Made by a program: the position numbers and the translations under genes. 64,000 bases of DNA, taken from positions 17,124,120 to 17,188,119 of the forward strand of contig CP053149.1 of the NCBI GenBank assembly GCA_014607495.2. The letters run 5' to 3'. Shown here one piece after another: positions 12,439-23,754 of the stretch (positions are counted from its first letter, which is position 1; each line of letters starts with the position of its first letter). The notes under the pieces were generated by a model that was not told where the DNA came from, did not search any database, and worked only from the letters and a program-made list of their open reading frames with translations. The stretch is from Carposina sasakii (lineage: Eukaryota > Arthropoda > Insecta > Lepidoptera > Carposinidae).

Positions 12439-13458
12439 TAGTTATCTATCCTACTTACAAGGTGTAACAAAGGGAGTAAGTATGTTAAGCGAATTTTAAA
12501 AGATTGTTATAAAGTTGTTTAGGTAGTCTCAAATTTTGTGGATAAGTTCTCTTAGAGCTGTACTCATAGCATTTCGCATAGCATACCTACCCCTTCAGTA
12601 ACAATTTATCCGAGAGGTTTCTCGACCGCTAATCAACTGCGAATGTCGTTAAGTAATTTTATTGAAGAAGTGGTGAATTTGAGTTGACGGGCCTTCGAGA
12701 AACTGGCGTTTCAGTGAGCTGTGTGAACACATAATGTGCCCTCACTTAGCGCGCTCGTTAACTAAATGATAACGTCTCTAAGTATATAACCATCCGCTGT
12801 TAGATGAGTTGGACGATCTGTCACGAAAACAAACGTGCATTGGTTAAGCTCCCACTGATTTAGTCGTATATGAAATAGTAACTTGTATCTGTTCAGAAGT
12901 AATTAAAATGTGTCGCGGCTATGATTAATATATTGTAAAATGGTCAAATAGACTCCACTTTTATACAAATGACTAGTCTAATACAGATTTATTTATTTTT
13001 ATATATACTTAACTGAAATAAAACGCTTCAACTGTGCAAATATAATGTTTTATTACATATTAAAAATACTTTTCATCAATGTATAATGTCTACAAAACAT
13101 TGTTATTAGAAATATATAATATAAAGCATAAATCAATAAGTCAGTTCTCTTAAGTGTTCACTCTAATCAACAACCAACAATATACTTACAAGATAAACGA
13201 ACGAAACAGACAAAATGCGGCGCCCGTGCTTATCGCTAAGGACCATTCTGTAGAAGCTTTTAGCCACCAGGAATTTCCTAAGTGTCCTCTTCCCGATCAT
13301 GAACTTGGGTACCAAATTACTAGAGGATAGCTTTTATACATATACAATCGGTGTTACTTATAAAGGTACTTACTAATAAACCGCGCGTAAACTTACTACC
13401 TCGAAACACGACTTTTGACAGCATAATATATGAAATATCTGCCAAATTAAACAGTGTG
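12439..13458. other. Intergenic DNA, no gene seen
   Basis: AT-rich sequence with a decayed CAAGGTGTAACAAAGGG end near 12459 that resembles the 32298 MITE family. On the minus strand an AATAAAACATTATATT signal is present near 13035-13045, so a minus-strand transcript could end here. I found no exon upstream of it that would support this. Confidence 0.3.
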
Positions 13459-13772
13459 TAGGTACGATTCCACCAAAACAGTGTGCAGCACATTTGTTTA
13501 CAAAAATTTGTTTGCGAACATTTCTAGATTGTTCGAGCACAATTTGTTATTGTTTGCTTGAGTAGGTGCGTTTCCACCAGTGTGGTGAACTATGCGGCAC
13601 TTACACTATGTACGACACAAATTGTTCGCGAACAATTTAGAAATTTTCGTGCACAAATGTTTGTAAAAAAATTGTGCTGCACAAGGTAAGTCGACCAGAA
13701 TAAACTTTTATTTCGTACACTGTGCATTAGAGTACCGCACAGTTCAGCTCACTGGTGTAATTGCACCTTTAG
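13459..13772. mobile_element. Foldback MITE
   Basis: Two inverted halves share TTTGTTTACAAAAATTTG / CAAATGTTTGTAAAAAAATTG and CGAACATTTCTAGATTGTTCG-like segments. A second pair of arms contains GTTTCCACCAGTGTGGTGAAC and its complement near 13745. The structure is a nested pair of hairpins without coding sequence. Confidence 0.5.
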
Positions 13773-13800
13773 CTATGCTTATACTATGTTAAATTTGTTT

Positions 13801-14090
13801 TACAGGGTGTAGCAAAAGGGGTATGTTAACCGAAAAGCTATGAATATATCCCACTATAAAGAACCTATCGCCAAAAATACCATTAAAACAACCCACTGTA
13901 GAGAATCTATCCCGAAAATTAGAGACTAGAAATCACATTGTTTATTTTTCCAGATAGTATGGAGAACTCCTAACCCACTCAGGAATGTATATAGAATCTT
14001 GAAAAATAAACATGTGATTTCGAGTCTCTAATTTTCGGGATAGGTTCTCTACAGTGGGTTGTTTTTATGGCATTTCGCTTAGGCTACAGC
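13801..14090. mobile_element. MITE family 3, diverged copy
   Basis: It starts with TACAGGGTGTAGCAAAAGGG and contains CAGATAGTATGGAGAA and inverted TCTCTAATTTTCGGGATAGG arms. The full-length relatives are at 32298-32561 and 63184-63447. The right terminus here is lost. Confidence 0.6.
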
Positions 14091-14929
14091 TGCTTCTCTT
14101 TCCGGGCATACTGTACAAGTCAGTAGAGGGACAAGAGGGTCTTTGTGTTTTGTAGGCGATGGGCTGACCAACTGTCACTACTAACCGAACTTGTACATCT
14201 CAACTATACCCTCAAAATTTGGTCAGAAGTGGCACCATGTGGTTCTATCGGCCCTTGGTGCTCTGCCTACCCCGTAAGGGATATGTATGTATGTATAAGT
14301 AGGTATCATGGATTTTTTATACCTCTATCCCTCTATATAAGTATACAGACAGTACCAACAGGCAGGTAACTATAATTTGGTGTCTGTCCATGACGGAACG
14401 GATTAAGGCTAATCTAACAAGGATTGTTCATAGAAAAGTTTTGGGGCGGCAGGGTGGTCTGTGGGAGGCAAATGTCAGTCAGTGATTGGTTTGTTTGTAG
14501 TATGGGACACCAGCGGCGATCGCATTTTCTCCTTTGCGTTATTATTTCAGAAAAGGTAAGTGACCCTAGTACATTGTACCAACCTCATGTTTAGTACTGC
14601 CCTTTGCATATAGGTATATCTACATTTATATATTATTAATGAATTGGCGTGTGGTATGGTTGTGGCGGTAACCATATTTTTATATGAATAATTACTTGAT
14701 TATTAAAATGTTATAATTACTTATAAACACATAGATAAATTAATAACAAAAATACCCTTAACAACACAATGACTTTTTGTGCTTATAAAAATATATTAAG
14801 TAAGGTACATAGTAAAAAGTCTTCTTTGAAATTCTAATATTAGAAAAACATAATACATGCAAATGCATGCTTTTTCCTAACATTAAAGTTAAAATTGTAT
14901 AATGATAAATTGATCACATGCCTATACTA

Positions 14930-15179
14930 TAGAGGAATAAGATGTCATAGAGTGCTACGATGCACCATTAGACTTTTCGGTGCCTCACAATTCCAGTCCT
15001 TGACACTTAGATTCTGTTAGTGTAATGTATAGTAATGTACTACATTACTAATGTATTGTAACGTATAGTAATGCAATCTAAGTGTCAAGGACTGGAATTG
15101 TGAGGCACCGAAAAGTCTAATGGTGCATCGAAACTATTAATATGACATTAGCACTCTATGTCTACATCTTATTCCTCGA
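14930..15179. mobile_element. Palindromic MITE family 4, copy 1
   Basis: A 250-bp near-perfect palindrome. The arms contain GGTGCCTCACAATTCCAGTC and its complement, and the axis lies in GTACTACATTACTAATGTA. The ends read AGAGGAATAAGATGT and ACATCTTATTCCTC. Copy 2 is at 61094-61362. Confidence 0.8.
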
Positions 15180-15263
15180 TGCCCATACAATTATACATCT
15201 ATTTGTTAGTAGTGGTGTTATTTATTACATATAAAGTCATCAGCAGCAATGGTCATACAACAT

Positions 15264-15519
15264 TAGGGGCCATCCATATATTACGTCACAGGTTAAAGGG
15301 GAGGGAGGGGCCCGTCAAACTGTGACATTGTGTGACAAGGGGGTGGGAGAGGCCCTAATTTTTATTCAATAATCTCTAAATATAAATTTGCAAAAAAGCT
15401 AAATGTGACGTCACACTAGGGAGGGGGGGTCTCACAAATGTGTCCATCTGTGACAAGGAGGGGGGGAGGGACAAAAAATCATGAAATTCGTGTGACGTAA
15501 TTTATGGATGATGCCTTAC
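15264..15519. mobile_element. MITE with ACGTCAC termini
   Basis: The left end GGGGCCATCCATATATTACG matches the reverse complement of the right end (GACGTAATTTATGGATGATG). The interior is G-rich (GGGGAGGGAGGGGCC, AGGGAGGGGGGG), with CTGTGACA/TGTGACGTCAC motifs. It has no coding capacity. Confidence 0.65.
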
Positions 15520-15575
15520 CTATACTTATAGTAAATAAGACAGGTAAGCAATTAAATATATAAATAGGTATTTGG

Positions 15576-15966
15576 CATGAAGAAGGTATAAAAGAGGAGG
15601 TGGACTATGAACTGAGTTCTGTGGCAATCATGAGGACATGACGTCTTGATAGGGGCGGAGCTTCAGCGCCAGTGTAACGCAGTAGCTGTAACCACACGCT
15701 TGTGCTCCGAAATGTAACAGTAATATTGCCATCTAGTGATGAGTAATTGCACTAGTAAAACAATCTTGAAATGTTGAACATTGATAATTGAATATTGATA
15801 ATGAGCAAGTAGTTTGACTAGTCACTACAAGGTGGTTTCTATGTAAATGGGCAGGGCTACAGTGTTCAATGCTTCTCTCGTCCCATACTTCACCCCCGCT
15901 CCGCGGCACACTATTTTTGTATGAAAATATACTTAGCCGCTACTCCTCTTTTATTTCTTCTCCATG
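15576..15966. mobile_element. MITE family 1, copy 2
   Basis: Same termini and body as 8529-8958, shortened by internal deletions near the middle and right part. It is bordered by TATTTGG on the left and GGTATTTGG on the right, suggesting a target duplication of TATTTGG. Confidence 0.75.
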
Positions 15967-16667
15967 GTATTTGGTAAGTACTACAAAATTTAACAATTGT
16001 AAATTTACAGGGTGTAGGTGGTCACAAAAATACTAGCTAAGTACATGATTTTATAAAAATTTAACATCTCTTTATTTGTTGTAAAATACTCTGATTGAAG
16101 GCACTGTGTATCACACTTATACTAAGTTTGTCATAAAATCTTTTAATATTTTAATTGGTATTAATACTAATAAAAAAAACAATTAACAACTGTTATAAAA
16201 TATTGATAAGCATTTGTCTGGGGCTCATTTTTGCCCTAATAGACTGTCAAAGATGTCTTAGCAATAAACTTGACTTAGGCTTATTTGATTAAGTTGGCAA
16301 TTAGAGATTGCAACCCGGTATGTTTTTTATCCCGACCGGGCCCGGTAACATTCGCCGCCAACCCGCCGATTGATGTGTTGGATGAAATCTTTATTTATTT
16401 ATTTTTATTTATTACAGCTCTGTGGACAACCAGCAGCTTATAAAACAATATAGTAATATATTCTATAGCAACAAAGAAGCCTTAAGAATTACATTAATTG
16501 AAGTATTTTATGAAAATTTGCTTTAAGTAAATGGAGGAAAAATACAATGATTCAAGGTTACGGAATAATATTGTGCTGAGGGATTCAGCTTTATTTGCCG
16601 AGATTTGGCTAGTGTATAGCTATCGGGATGAAGAATAACGTTGCCAATATGTAATTTAGAAAAGAGA

Positions 16668-16800
16668 TGGTAAAATTCGTCATCCGAGTAATTGACCCGG
16701 TGGCTTAGTGGTTATAGCGGCTGGCACGGTTTGCAGTGGTCGTGGGTTCGATTCCCACTCAGGTGAAGATTTTTTCCATTTTCTTTATTAATAATTTTGG
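16668..16800 (+). mobile_element. tRNA-headed SINE, family A
   Basis: It reads GACCCGGTGGCTTAGTGGTT for box A and GGGTTCGATTCCCACTC for box B, followed by an A/T-rich tail and TTTCTTTATTAATAATTTT. Family members are at 10918-11040 and 58845-58940. It is a retroposed tRNA derivative, not a tRNA gene. Confidence 0.75.
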
Positions 16801-16842
16801 AATAATATTTATTTCAAACCAGCAAATCAATAATAATCAGTC

Positions 16843-17192
16843 TTAAGGATGATGCACGCTACACCGTGTCGCAACCGGTCCGGGCCTCGGCCGGGACACG
16901 TCCGCGTGCGCCCGTCGGACTAGTAATTCATGTTACACCGGGTTGTTTGGGATTATTATTTGCACGACTATATCTGTGTTACGTGGTTTTTGTTAGCGGA
17001 CCGTGCCGGAGACGGGAAACAATACCCACCGATATATCAACGCCGTGCCCCGGCCGAGTCCCGGCGGCGCACGGCCGGGGCACGGCCGATCCACGATCCG
17101 GCATGAATCACTTCATACAAAAAGTATACCATAATGTTTGACCGTGCGACCGGGTCGTGCCGCGACACGGTGTAGCGTGAATCATCCTTTAA
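16843..17192. mobile_element. GC-rich TIR element
   Basis: The left end GGATGATGCACGCTACACCG and the right end in reverse complement GGATGATTCACGCTACACCG form TIRs of at least 27 bp. TTAA borders the left end and TTTAA the right. The interior contains CCGGCCGGGAC-like boxes. The 91-codon open frame inside is a by-product of the GC-rich composition. Confidence 0.65.
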
Positions 17193-17954
17193 TCGGTCTC
17201 AAAATCGCGAGTTTTTAATACAGAATCAGTTAGTTTCACTTATGAACGGAATAGTAACATTAGTGTTACTAATTCAGTTTAAGCAAGCATTAGTATTCAG
17301 TAAGTTTAGGATAGAAATGTCTTCCACGCGCTAATAAAATGCCTGGATTTAGAGGATTTCGATAAAAAGTTTGGAAAGTAGTCAGATTATTTAAGAAGTA
17401 GGAACGGAGAGCGGCCAGAGAGGCGCATCAGAACGGCAACATCGCGGTTCGCATCGCTTGCTATGCCAACTTTCTACAAGTTGGGGCTTCCGTGCCGCAG
17501 TTTTCGTACCTATATCGTATGAATGGCCGGGCCAGGTGGATGTCTAAAAGGGCACCGGGCCAGGTTTGCAATCTCTATTGGCAATGTTTTCGATAGGCAG
17601 GGGCAAACATATCTTTGACAGTGACCATTTACAAGGTTTGATCTTAACAATAATAATAAATATGTAACACCTATTGGTGTAAATATTTGATTTCATGAAT
17701 AAATAATCAGATAATTACCAAACAGCATTATTTACTGTGGTGGTGACCCTGACTTCCAGGATTTGTATTTTAAATATCCATCAAAACCATACAGTATTAT
17801 TGAGCAGAATCCAAAGAACTGAAAAGCAGAAACACTTGTTTAAAAAAATAGGTACAGGCGTACAAGACACGCGCGAGATCTTTGCGGCTGTGAAGTTCGT
17901 GCAAAGACAGCTTCGCGCAGGTACATTCTCTATTTCTCATAGATAAGTGTTATA
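17193..17954. other. Intergenic DNA left of the long-TIR transposon
   Basis: No gene is supported. A GTGGTGACCCTGAC motif at 17741 resembles the primer-binding area of insect LTR elements but has no LTR beside it. At 17873-17904 a segment containing GATCTTTGC and AAGTTCGTGC is repeated in inverted orientation at 21477-21508, on the other side of the transposon. Confidence 0.3.
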
Positions 17955-18385
17955 GCCCAGTCATTTTAGGTAAAAAAAGGAGTCAACCTCGGAATGAAAG
18001 ATAATAAGCTGTAAATTAGTATAAACCTTTGTTTTGTCGTTCTAAATGATGTCTCAAAAGTCACAAGTGCTATCGTGTCCGCGTCTTAAGATATTGAAGG
18101 TCAAAGGTCATAAAAATCGGTTTTTCGCGAATTTCTCGCTTTCTATCACTTAAATGAGATTTGCATCCATTATAAAAGTTGTAGAGTATAAAATTCTCTA
18201 CAACTTTTGTCTGAACTTTTTTTTCATACAATTAACCGTTTTTGCGGTAGACCGCGAAGAGTGCGCCGCGTACAGTCATATATAGCCTAATGCAAGGTCA
18301 AGCGTGAGTTACGGTTATCAGTACGTTGTATAAAGTTAATTATTTACTAAAAAATTATAATTATTAAACAATGCCCATTATTTAT
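17955..18385. repeat. Left terminal inverted repeat of the long-TIR transposon
   Basis: It pairs with 20693-21112. The match starts at the terminal GCCCAGTC and ends in AACAATGCCCATTATTTA. It contains an internal 13-bp stem palindrome at 18174-18208. Confidence 0.9.
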
Positions 18386-18903
18386 GTACTAATTATTAAT
18401 TATTTATATTTAACTATAGTATATTATTAATTTTGGATTCTATATTTTAATTATATTTTAAGTTAAAACGACAGTGTATACGTGTAAATTTTTTCATACT
18501 TATATACCTGGAAATACTTGTCCTTACCCTAAGACCTTTTCTATTTATAGCCGAGACAAATGTTCAATTGTATTCAAGGCCACTTTCTCGTTCAAGGGAC
18601 CACTTTGTATTATAGTAAACGCCAACCCTCTTGGCACGCGCAGTTATAAAACAACTAAGCGCTAGGGATGCGCAGGTACCGCACGCATTGTCGATATAAT
18701 ACAGTTTCTAAGAATAGGTTGTTTACTTGCACTGCGTAATGAGAAGAATAACAAATTCTTCGAACTATTTACAGCTTTTGTAATGATAGGGTCATTAACT
18801 GAGGGTCACTGTGGAAAAATAGTGACCCTTCGAATTCAAGTCAAGATTATTCGTTAGTTTGAAATTGTATCGTGGCAACGACGGACGTACGGTTTTAAGA
18901 GCT

Positions 18904-20462
18904 ATGGCTGATATGTGTTTTATATGTGATAAGTCACTTTCAGAAGGTGTTTCTGTGAATGTCGTACGTGGTTTACAAACTTTAAAAACTGCAAGTATAG
19001 AAAGGAATGATGGACATATAGACTATTTAAATACTTTAAGTTCTGTGAATGTGCATTCCGAGTGTCGAAAAGTGTACACTAGTAAAAATGCTATTGTTGC
19101 ATCGAAACGACGCACAGAAGAGGGTGAACCTTCAACGTCAAGTGCACCTCGTAAAAGAAGAAATGAAGTGTTTGATCTTCATAAATTGTGCTTATTTTGT
19201 GGCCAAGAAGCTAATGAAGTAGCAGAAAAAAAAAGATAAGTATAGACGGACAATAAGTAATGTGAGTACTCTTGCATTCAAAGACAACGTAATTAAAAAA
19301 ACTAAGGAACGCAACGATTCCTTAGGAGAATTAGTAAAGGAACGTATACTTTACGAGTATGATTTGATCTCTGCTGAAGCTAAGTATCATACTATTTGCT
19401 ATACCAACTTTTTAACCCGAGTACCATTTGCTGATAAGAAGCCTCGCCAAAATGATCAAGTCACTGAAGCAATGAAGGAGATTTTTGTTATATAGAAAAT
19501 AATGAAGATTCTCAATTTACTTTGAAAGAGCTGAAAGATGTCCTTACGGAGTACGTACCAGACGATAAGACGATTATTACAAAACTACAGCAAAAATATT
19601 TAACTGACATAATAATTACAAAATAAATAGGAGCATTTACAATTATATCTTTCCGTGATACACAGGTTAATGTATTATCAAAAGCTTGGTATGAAAATAA
19701 AAAAGCACTCCTGCAGAAGAACGTTTACGGATTTTAGAAGCTGCTGCGGCAATTATTAGGGAAGATATTAGATCATCTGTAGTTGAAACTAAGACGTATC
19801 CACCACCGAATAAAATGTTAGATGGTATTAATGAAGAAATACCAAAAACATTATTACATTTTTTAGAAGACATTCTATTAAAAAATAGAAAAGGACAAGT
19901 GGGTCATTTAAAAACGAAATGCACATCTATCAGTCACGCAATAATGGCTTCGATGCGAGAACGGTCATTTTCATCACAGTTACTCTTAGGCCTATCTGTA
20001 TTTCTTCACAGAAGATATGGATCCAAAAAATTATTGAATGTTCTATCAACTTTGGGATTTGCTACTACATATAGTAATACTGTACAATATGAAGTTTCAG
20101 CAGTTTACCATCCACAGCCTCGTATTTTACCATCAGAGTCAGGTGCATTGGTTCAATATGTTGGAAACAATGCAGATATTAATGTCAGTACTCTTGACGG
20201 TAATAATACTCTTCACGTTATGGGAATGATAAAAATTGTTACTCCAAAAGATGCTGTAATTTATGATGATCGCATACAAAAATGTACAACAAAACCAAGT
20301 GCAAAAGAGTTGGCAGCAATTTCACATGTATCTCTTTTAGCATATGACAAGCCAGTTGTACCTGGGTACAGCAAGATTCAAGTCCAAAATCTACATGATG
20401 ATCAAGTACTATTTTTAATAATAAATAAATATGTGTATAAAATATATTTCCTTACTGTCTTT
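18904..20462 (+). pseudogene. Decayed Cys-rich protein of the long-TIR transposon
   Basis: Three open pieces follow one another in different frames: 18904-19239, 19262-19495 and about 19720-20462. A short fourth frame, about 19490-19626, fills one gap. The breaks lie in an A run near 19227-19235, a T run near 19485 and near 19710, so the original frame was probably continuous. The N-terminal piece has CFICDK, HSECRK and CLFCGQ, a zinc-binding-like arrangement of paired cysteines and histidines, then a basic stretch (RKRRNE). The second piece has another possible metal ligand group (YHTICYTNF). The last piece carries VGNNADINVSTLDGNNTLH and HVMGMIKIVTP. From memory, a similar motif occurs in long, poorly characterised proteins scattered through arthropod genomes. 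The C-terminus ends soon after this, so it is also truncated. Role in transposition is inferred only from its position. Confidence 0.7.
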
Positions 20463-20692
20463 TTAACTTAAAATATAATCCAACATTAATAATATACTGT
20501 AGTTAAATAGTTAAATATAAATAATGAAGTCACTTATTTGAATTAAATATAAATAATTAATAATTAGTACATAAATTTATTTATTATTTATTGGTAGACA
20601 CTTTGCTGGTGTATGTGCTACTTATGTATTGTAAATATATTTGTGTAATAGTACTGTTTGTGTCTCATGAAAATAATAAAATAAAATAAAAA

Positions 20693-21112
20693 TAAATAAT
20701 GGGCATTGTTTAATAATTATAATTTTTAGTAAATAATATACTTTATACAATGTACTGATAACTGTAACTCACGCTTGACCTTGCATTAGGCTATATATGA
20801 CTGTACGCGGCACACTCTTCGCGGTCTACCGCAAAAACGGTTAATCGTATGAAAAAAAAGTTCAGACAAAAGTTGTAGAGAATTTTATACTCTACAACTT
20901 TTATAATGGGTACAAATCTCATTTAAGTGATAGAAAGCGAGAAATTCGTGAAAAACCGATTTTTATGACCTTTGACCTTCAATATCTTAAGACGCGGACA
21001 CGATAGCACTTGTGACTTTTGAGACATCATTTAGAACGACAAAACAAAGGTTCATAGCAATTTACAGCTTATTATCTTTCATTCCGAGGTGAAACCCCTC
21101 AAATGACTGGGC
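20693..21112. repeat. Right terminal inverted repeat of the long-TIR transposon
   Basis: Reverse complement of 17955-18385, ending in GACTGGGC at 21112 and followed by TA. Differences from the left arm are scattered substitutions and a few small indels. Confidence 0.9.
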
Positions 21113-21556
21113 TATTATGGATCATTTCATAGAAAAGAACATAATTTGATTCTAGGTACCTTTTTACTTTTAGAAAATGTACATTTGTAAAAATATATTT
21201 TAAATCTTATTTAAAACTAGTGGACGACCGTGGAAGCGTGCACAAACGCACAGACAAACAGACAAAAATTCAAAAAATCATTGTTTTGGGTACTATTACG
21301 TTGATAAAGGTTTCCTATATTTTTTCTCATATATCTTCTATGCACAGACAGCGATCCATTAGATTTTTATTATATGTATAGATATAGATTTCACTACACT
21401 ATAACCATAACACCACCTTACAATGCACGCCACACACACCACACTTGAATATCTTCTAGTGTAACGCATTCGCACGAACTTTACAGAGGCAAAGATCCAG
21501 CGCGCGTCTGCACATTGACAGTAAATGAAAATAGCTAGGTATAATTTACAACTTAC

Positions 21557-23482
21557 CCCAACAGCATAGCCTACACTTTCGCCAATCGTAGCGGCAAAAA
21601 TAGAAAGACATATAAATGAAAGTGCCATGGCTCCGCAGTAGAATAGCTCCAGCTTCAGCCAGGGCCAGCGGGAATACTTCTCAACCACGTGGAACGTGTA
21701 GCAGAGGAGCAGGGCTCCCGTGATGCAGATCCCGACCCAATACAGAATGTTGTAGAAAATAGCAGACACCCATGTCCACGACACTTTGATGCATATAAAA
21801 CCAATGAAGTTGCATGCCTGAAAAAGTTACAATAATAATTATCATTATGAGTTAGAAAGCAACTATCCACTTTAATTATCTACTACACATTAAATACTGA
21901 TGATAGGTATTACAATTTATAAGTATATCTATGGGTCAGTGACAAAACAAACCTTTCAATTAATTATTAAATGAACACTTAACTTATTTAATTTCCCACA
22001 TGTAATGTGTTACTAGCTGTTACCTGTGACTTGTCCAAGTGGGCTACAGACATTAATTTGCTAACTGGTTTTATTTTTGACAATGATTAACTTTCTTACC
22101 TTTTTTTCAAACTTTGAATATTATATTTATTTAACTAAGTATAATCTAATCAGCACAAGTAGCATGACCTGCTAAACACGATATAATAAACCGATTTATA
22201 GACATTTAGCCTGTCAAATTACAATAAATATAGCCACAATGTTGAATTTTGTATAGAGAATATGATATTGTATGATACGATATCCACAATGCGTGGTCAT
22301 ACTAGGGGGCCAGAAGTGTAAAAGAAATTAAAGCTATACATACAGGGTGTCCTGGAAGTCGATGTCAAGCCGGAAACGGGAGATAGGCCAAGTCATAATA
22401 GTTATCAGAAAAATTAAAAAAAAAATCTAAGTTATGTACTTTATAAATTATAGGACTTTTAAAAAAATCAAGAAAATCTACACCCTGTGATAGTTTTTTT
22501 ACTCCTGTTGCTACAAATCTTCACTTTTTGTCAATTTCTATTTTATTCTGTAATCCTGTAAAGTACTTCTGGAAACTTGTTGCCTAAAATTCAAAGCCAA
22601 CTGCTCCAGTTTGGAAGAAAAGTCACGTTTTTCCCAACCAATATTTAAAATTAATACTTCACACAATCTTAACTGGCTGTACTGAAAAAAAATGTACATA
22701 ACTTAGATTTAAAAAAAAATGTTTCTGATAACTATTATGACTTGGCCTATCTCCCGTTTCCAGCTTGACGTTGACTTCCGGGACACCTGTATATAAACTT
22801 TCGTCCCCTATTTTAACAATAAAGTAGTCTTATTTAAAGATTATTCAACTGCCCAAAGAATTTAATAGAACCTAATAATAACTCAAATTCCTATTATTTA
22901 TTGCATACAAGACATGTCATGTAGCATATTAACTAAGATAAAATGTAGGTACAAAGACGAGCTTATCTCTAAGAAATTTCACCTGCTTAAATGATAAGCA
23001 AACACACAAGGGCAAATCACATGTGCAGAAACAATTCCAAACAAGTAAGTAAATCAAAGTACCTGCCCCAAATCAGGTAAAACAGAATGAAGATATTTTA
23101 AAAATAAAGACTAAATTAGAGAGCAAAAAGATGGTTTCATTATACACAAATATGTTATCAACTAGACTTTTTGTTGCTTATATGGATTATAATACCATGA
23201 TTAAAATTAGACAGGTCCGTCCCTCTCCATTCTTAACATAAATGGCCGCGACAGAAAGGGACAGGTAGCACAAAGGTTCAGTTTAGGTTTAAGTGTGACT
23301 GCTGGAATCGACCATGATGTATAGTAATATTATATTGATAATGTTTATCTTTTCCGACTCACCAATTCAATTAATTTTAGCAATCCAGGCAGGGACTTCA
23401 CATATTTGGAATCAAAATGAAGTCGCGCCGGTGGGGGCGGTGGAGGAAGTGCTGCCTCTCTATGGCCGTAATTATCAAACAT
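21557..23482 (-). CDS. MARVEL-domain membrane protein, second paralogue (3' end not found)
   Basis: Two exons are clear on the minus strand: 23482-23363 (ATG to a GTGAGT donor, 40 codons) and 21817-21557 (87 codons, CAG acceptor, GTAAGT donor), both phase 0. Exon 1 codes for a polar N-terminus with six consecutive prolines (LPPPPPPAR), then KSLPGLLKLIEL. Exon 2 begins ACNFIGFICIK and carries helix 2 (ILYWVGICITGALLLCYTF), the HVVEKY motif shared with the paralogue at 5981, and helix 3 (CGAMALSFICLSIFAATI), ending ESVGYAVG exactly where exon 2 of the paralogue ends. The last exon, expected to code for helix 4, is not recognisable between 21556 and the end of the neighbouring gene. Candidate explanations are a very distant exon beyond the transposon at 17955-21112, strong divergence, or a broken gene. 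Confidence 0.8.
22341..22791. mobile_element. MITE family 5, copy 1
   Basis: TACAGGGTGTCCTGGAAGTC on the left matches the reverse complement of the right end (TACAGGTGTCCCGGAAGTC). The inner arms CCGGAAACGGGAGATAGGCC and GGCCTATCTCCCGTTTCC continue the inverted repeat. It sits in intron 1 of the minus-strand MARVEL gene. Copy 2 is at 60645-61024. Confidence 0.8.
23201..23315. mobile_element. MITE family 6, partial copy
   Basis: It contains CTTAACATAAATGGC, GGGACAGGTAG and TTTAGGTTTAAGTGTGACTG, shared with the full palindromic element at 63772-63915. A diverged trace is also seen near 37395-37475. Confidence 0.6.
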
Positions 23483-23754
23483 GTCTCTGAAACAGTTTAA
23501 AAAGGGAGGTAAAGCTTAACTCGTGGACCTAAACGAAGTGTTTTTCGCCGGGTATAAATTTAGGGTTTAAGTGTCCATAACTGGTTGATAAAACTTACTA
23601 TTAGGTTGAAGGTTCTCTTTTTTCAAGTTTATTTAATACGAAATTTCCCCTAGATTGTATTACAGATAGATTACCAGCATTTTAACCTCGTTAGAGAGTA
23701 TATTCTTTGATTTTAACAGAATTTGCAGACTAAAAAGAACATAAAACCATTTAA
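23483..23754. promoter_or_regulatory. 5' flank of the minus-strand MARVEL gene
   Basis: This is the sequence just upstream of the start codon at 23482. The coding ATG is preceded on the minus strand by TTTCAGAGAC. That could be a 3' splice site, so an untranslated first exon further right is possible. No core promoter motif is convincing. Confidence 0.25.

Larger units (their letters stand above)
17955..21112 (+). mobile_element. 3.16-kb DNA transposon with 420-430-bp terminal inverted repeats
   Basis: The left TIR (17955-18385) and right TIR (20693-21112) match over more than 400 bp with a few per cent divergence. They end in GCCCAGTCATTT and its complement, and the element is flanked by TA on each side. 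Each arm contains a smaller palindrome, AAAAGTTGTAGAG / CTCTACAACTTTT (18174-18208 in the left arm), and the segment CGCGGTCTACCGCAAAAACG or its complement. Between the arms lies one decayed protein gene on the plus strand (18904-20462). The protein shows no DDE or DDD signature that I can point to, and I cannot assign the element to a superfamily. Confidence 0.85.

Noticed and set aside
16690..16770. Functional tRNA gene
   Set aside because: Boxes A and B are present, but the sequence is part of a SINE body with copies at 10918 and 58845, and the acceptor stem does not pair.
16866..17141. 91-codon frame in GC-rich DNA
   Set aside because: It lies entirely inside a TIR element whose ends pair, and the protein has no recognisable feature.
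17737..17946. 69-codon frame left of the long-TIR transposon, possibly an exon ending at a GTACAT donor
   Set aside because: No partner exon and no domain. The most conserved part is shared with an inverted segment at 21477, so it looks like repeat DNA.
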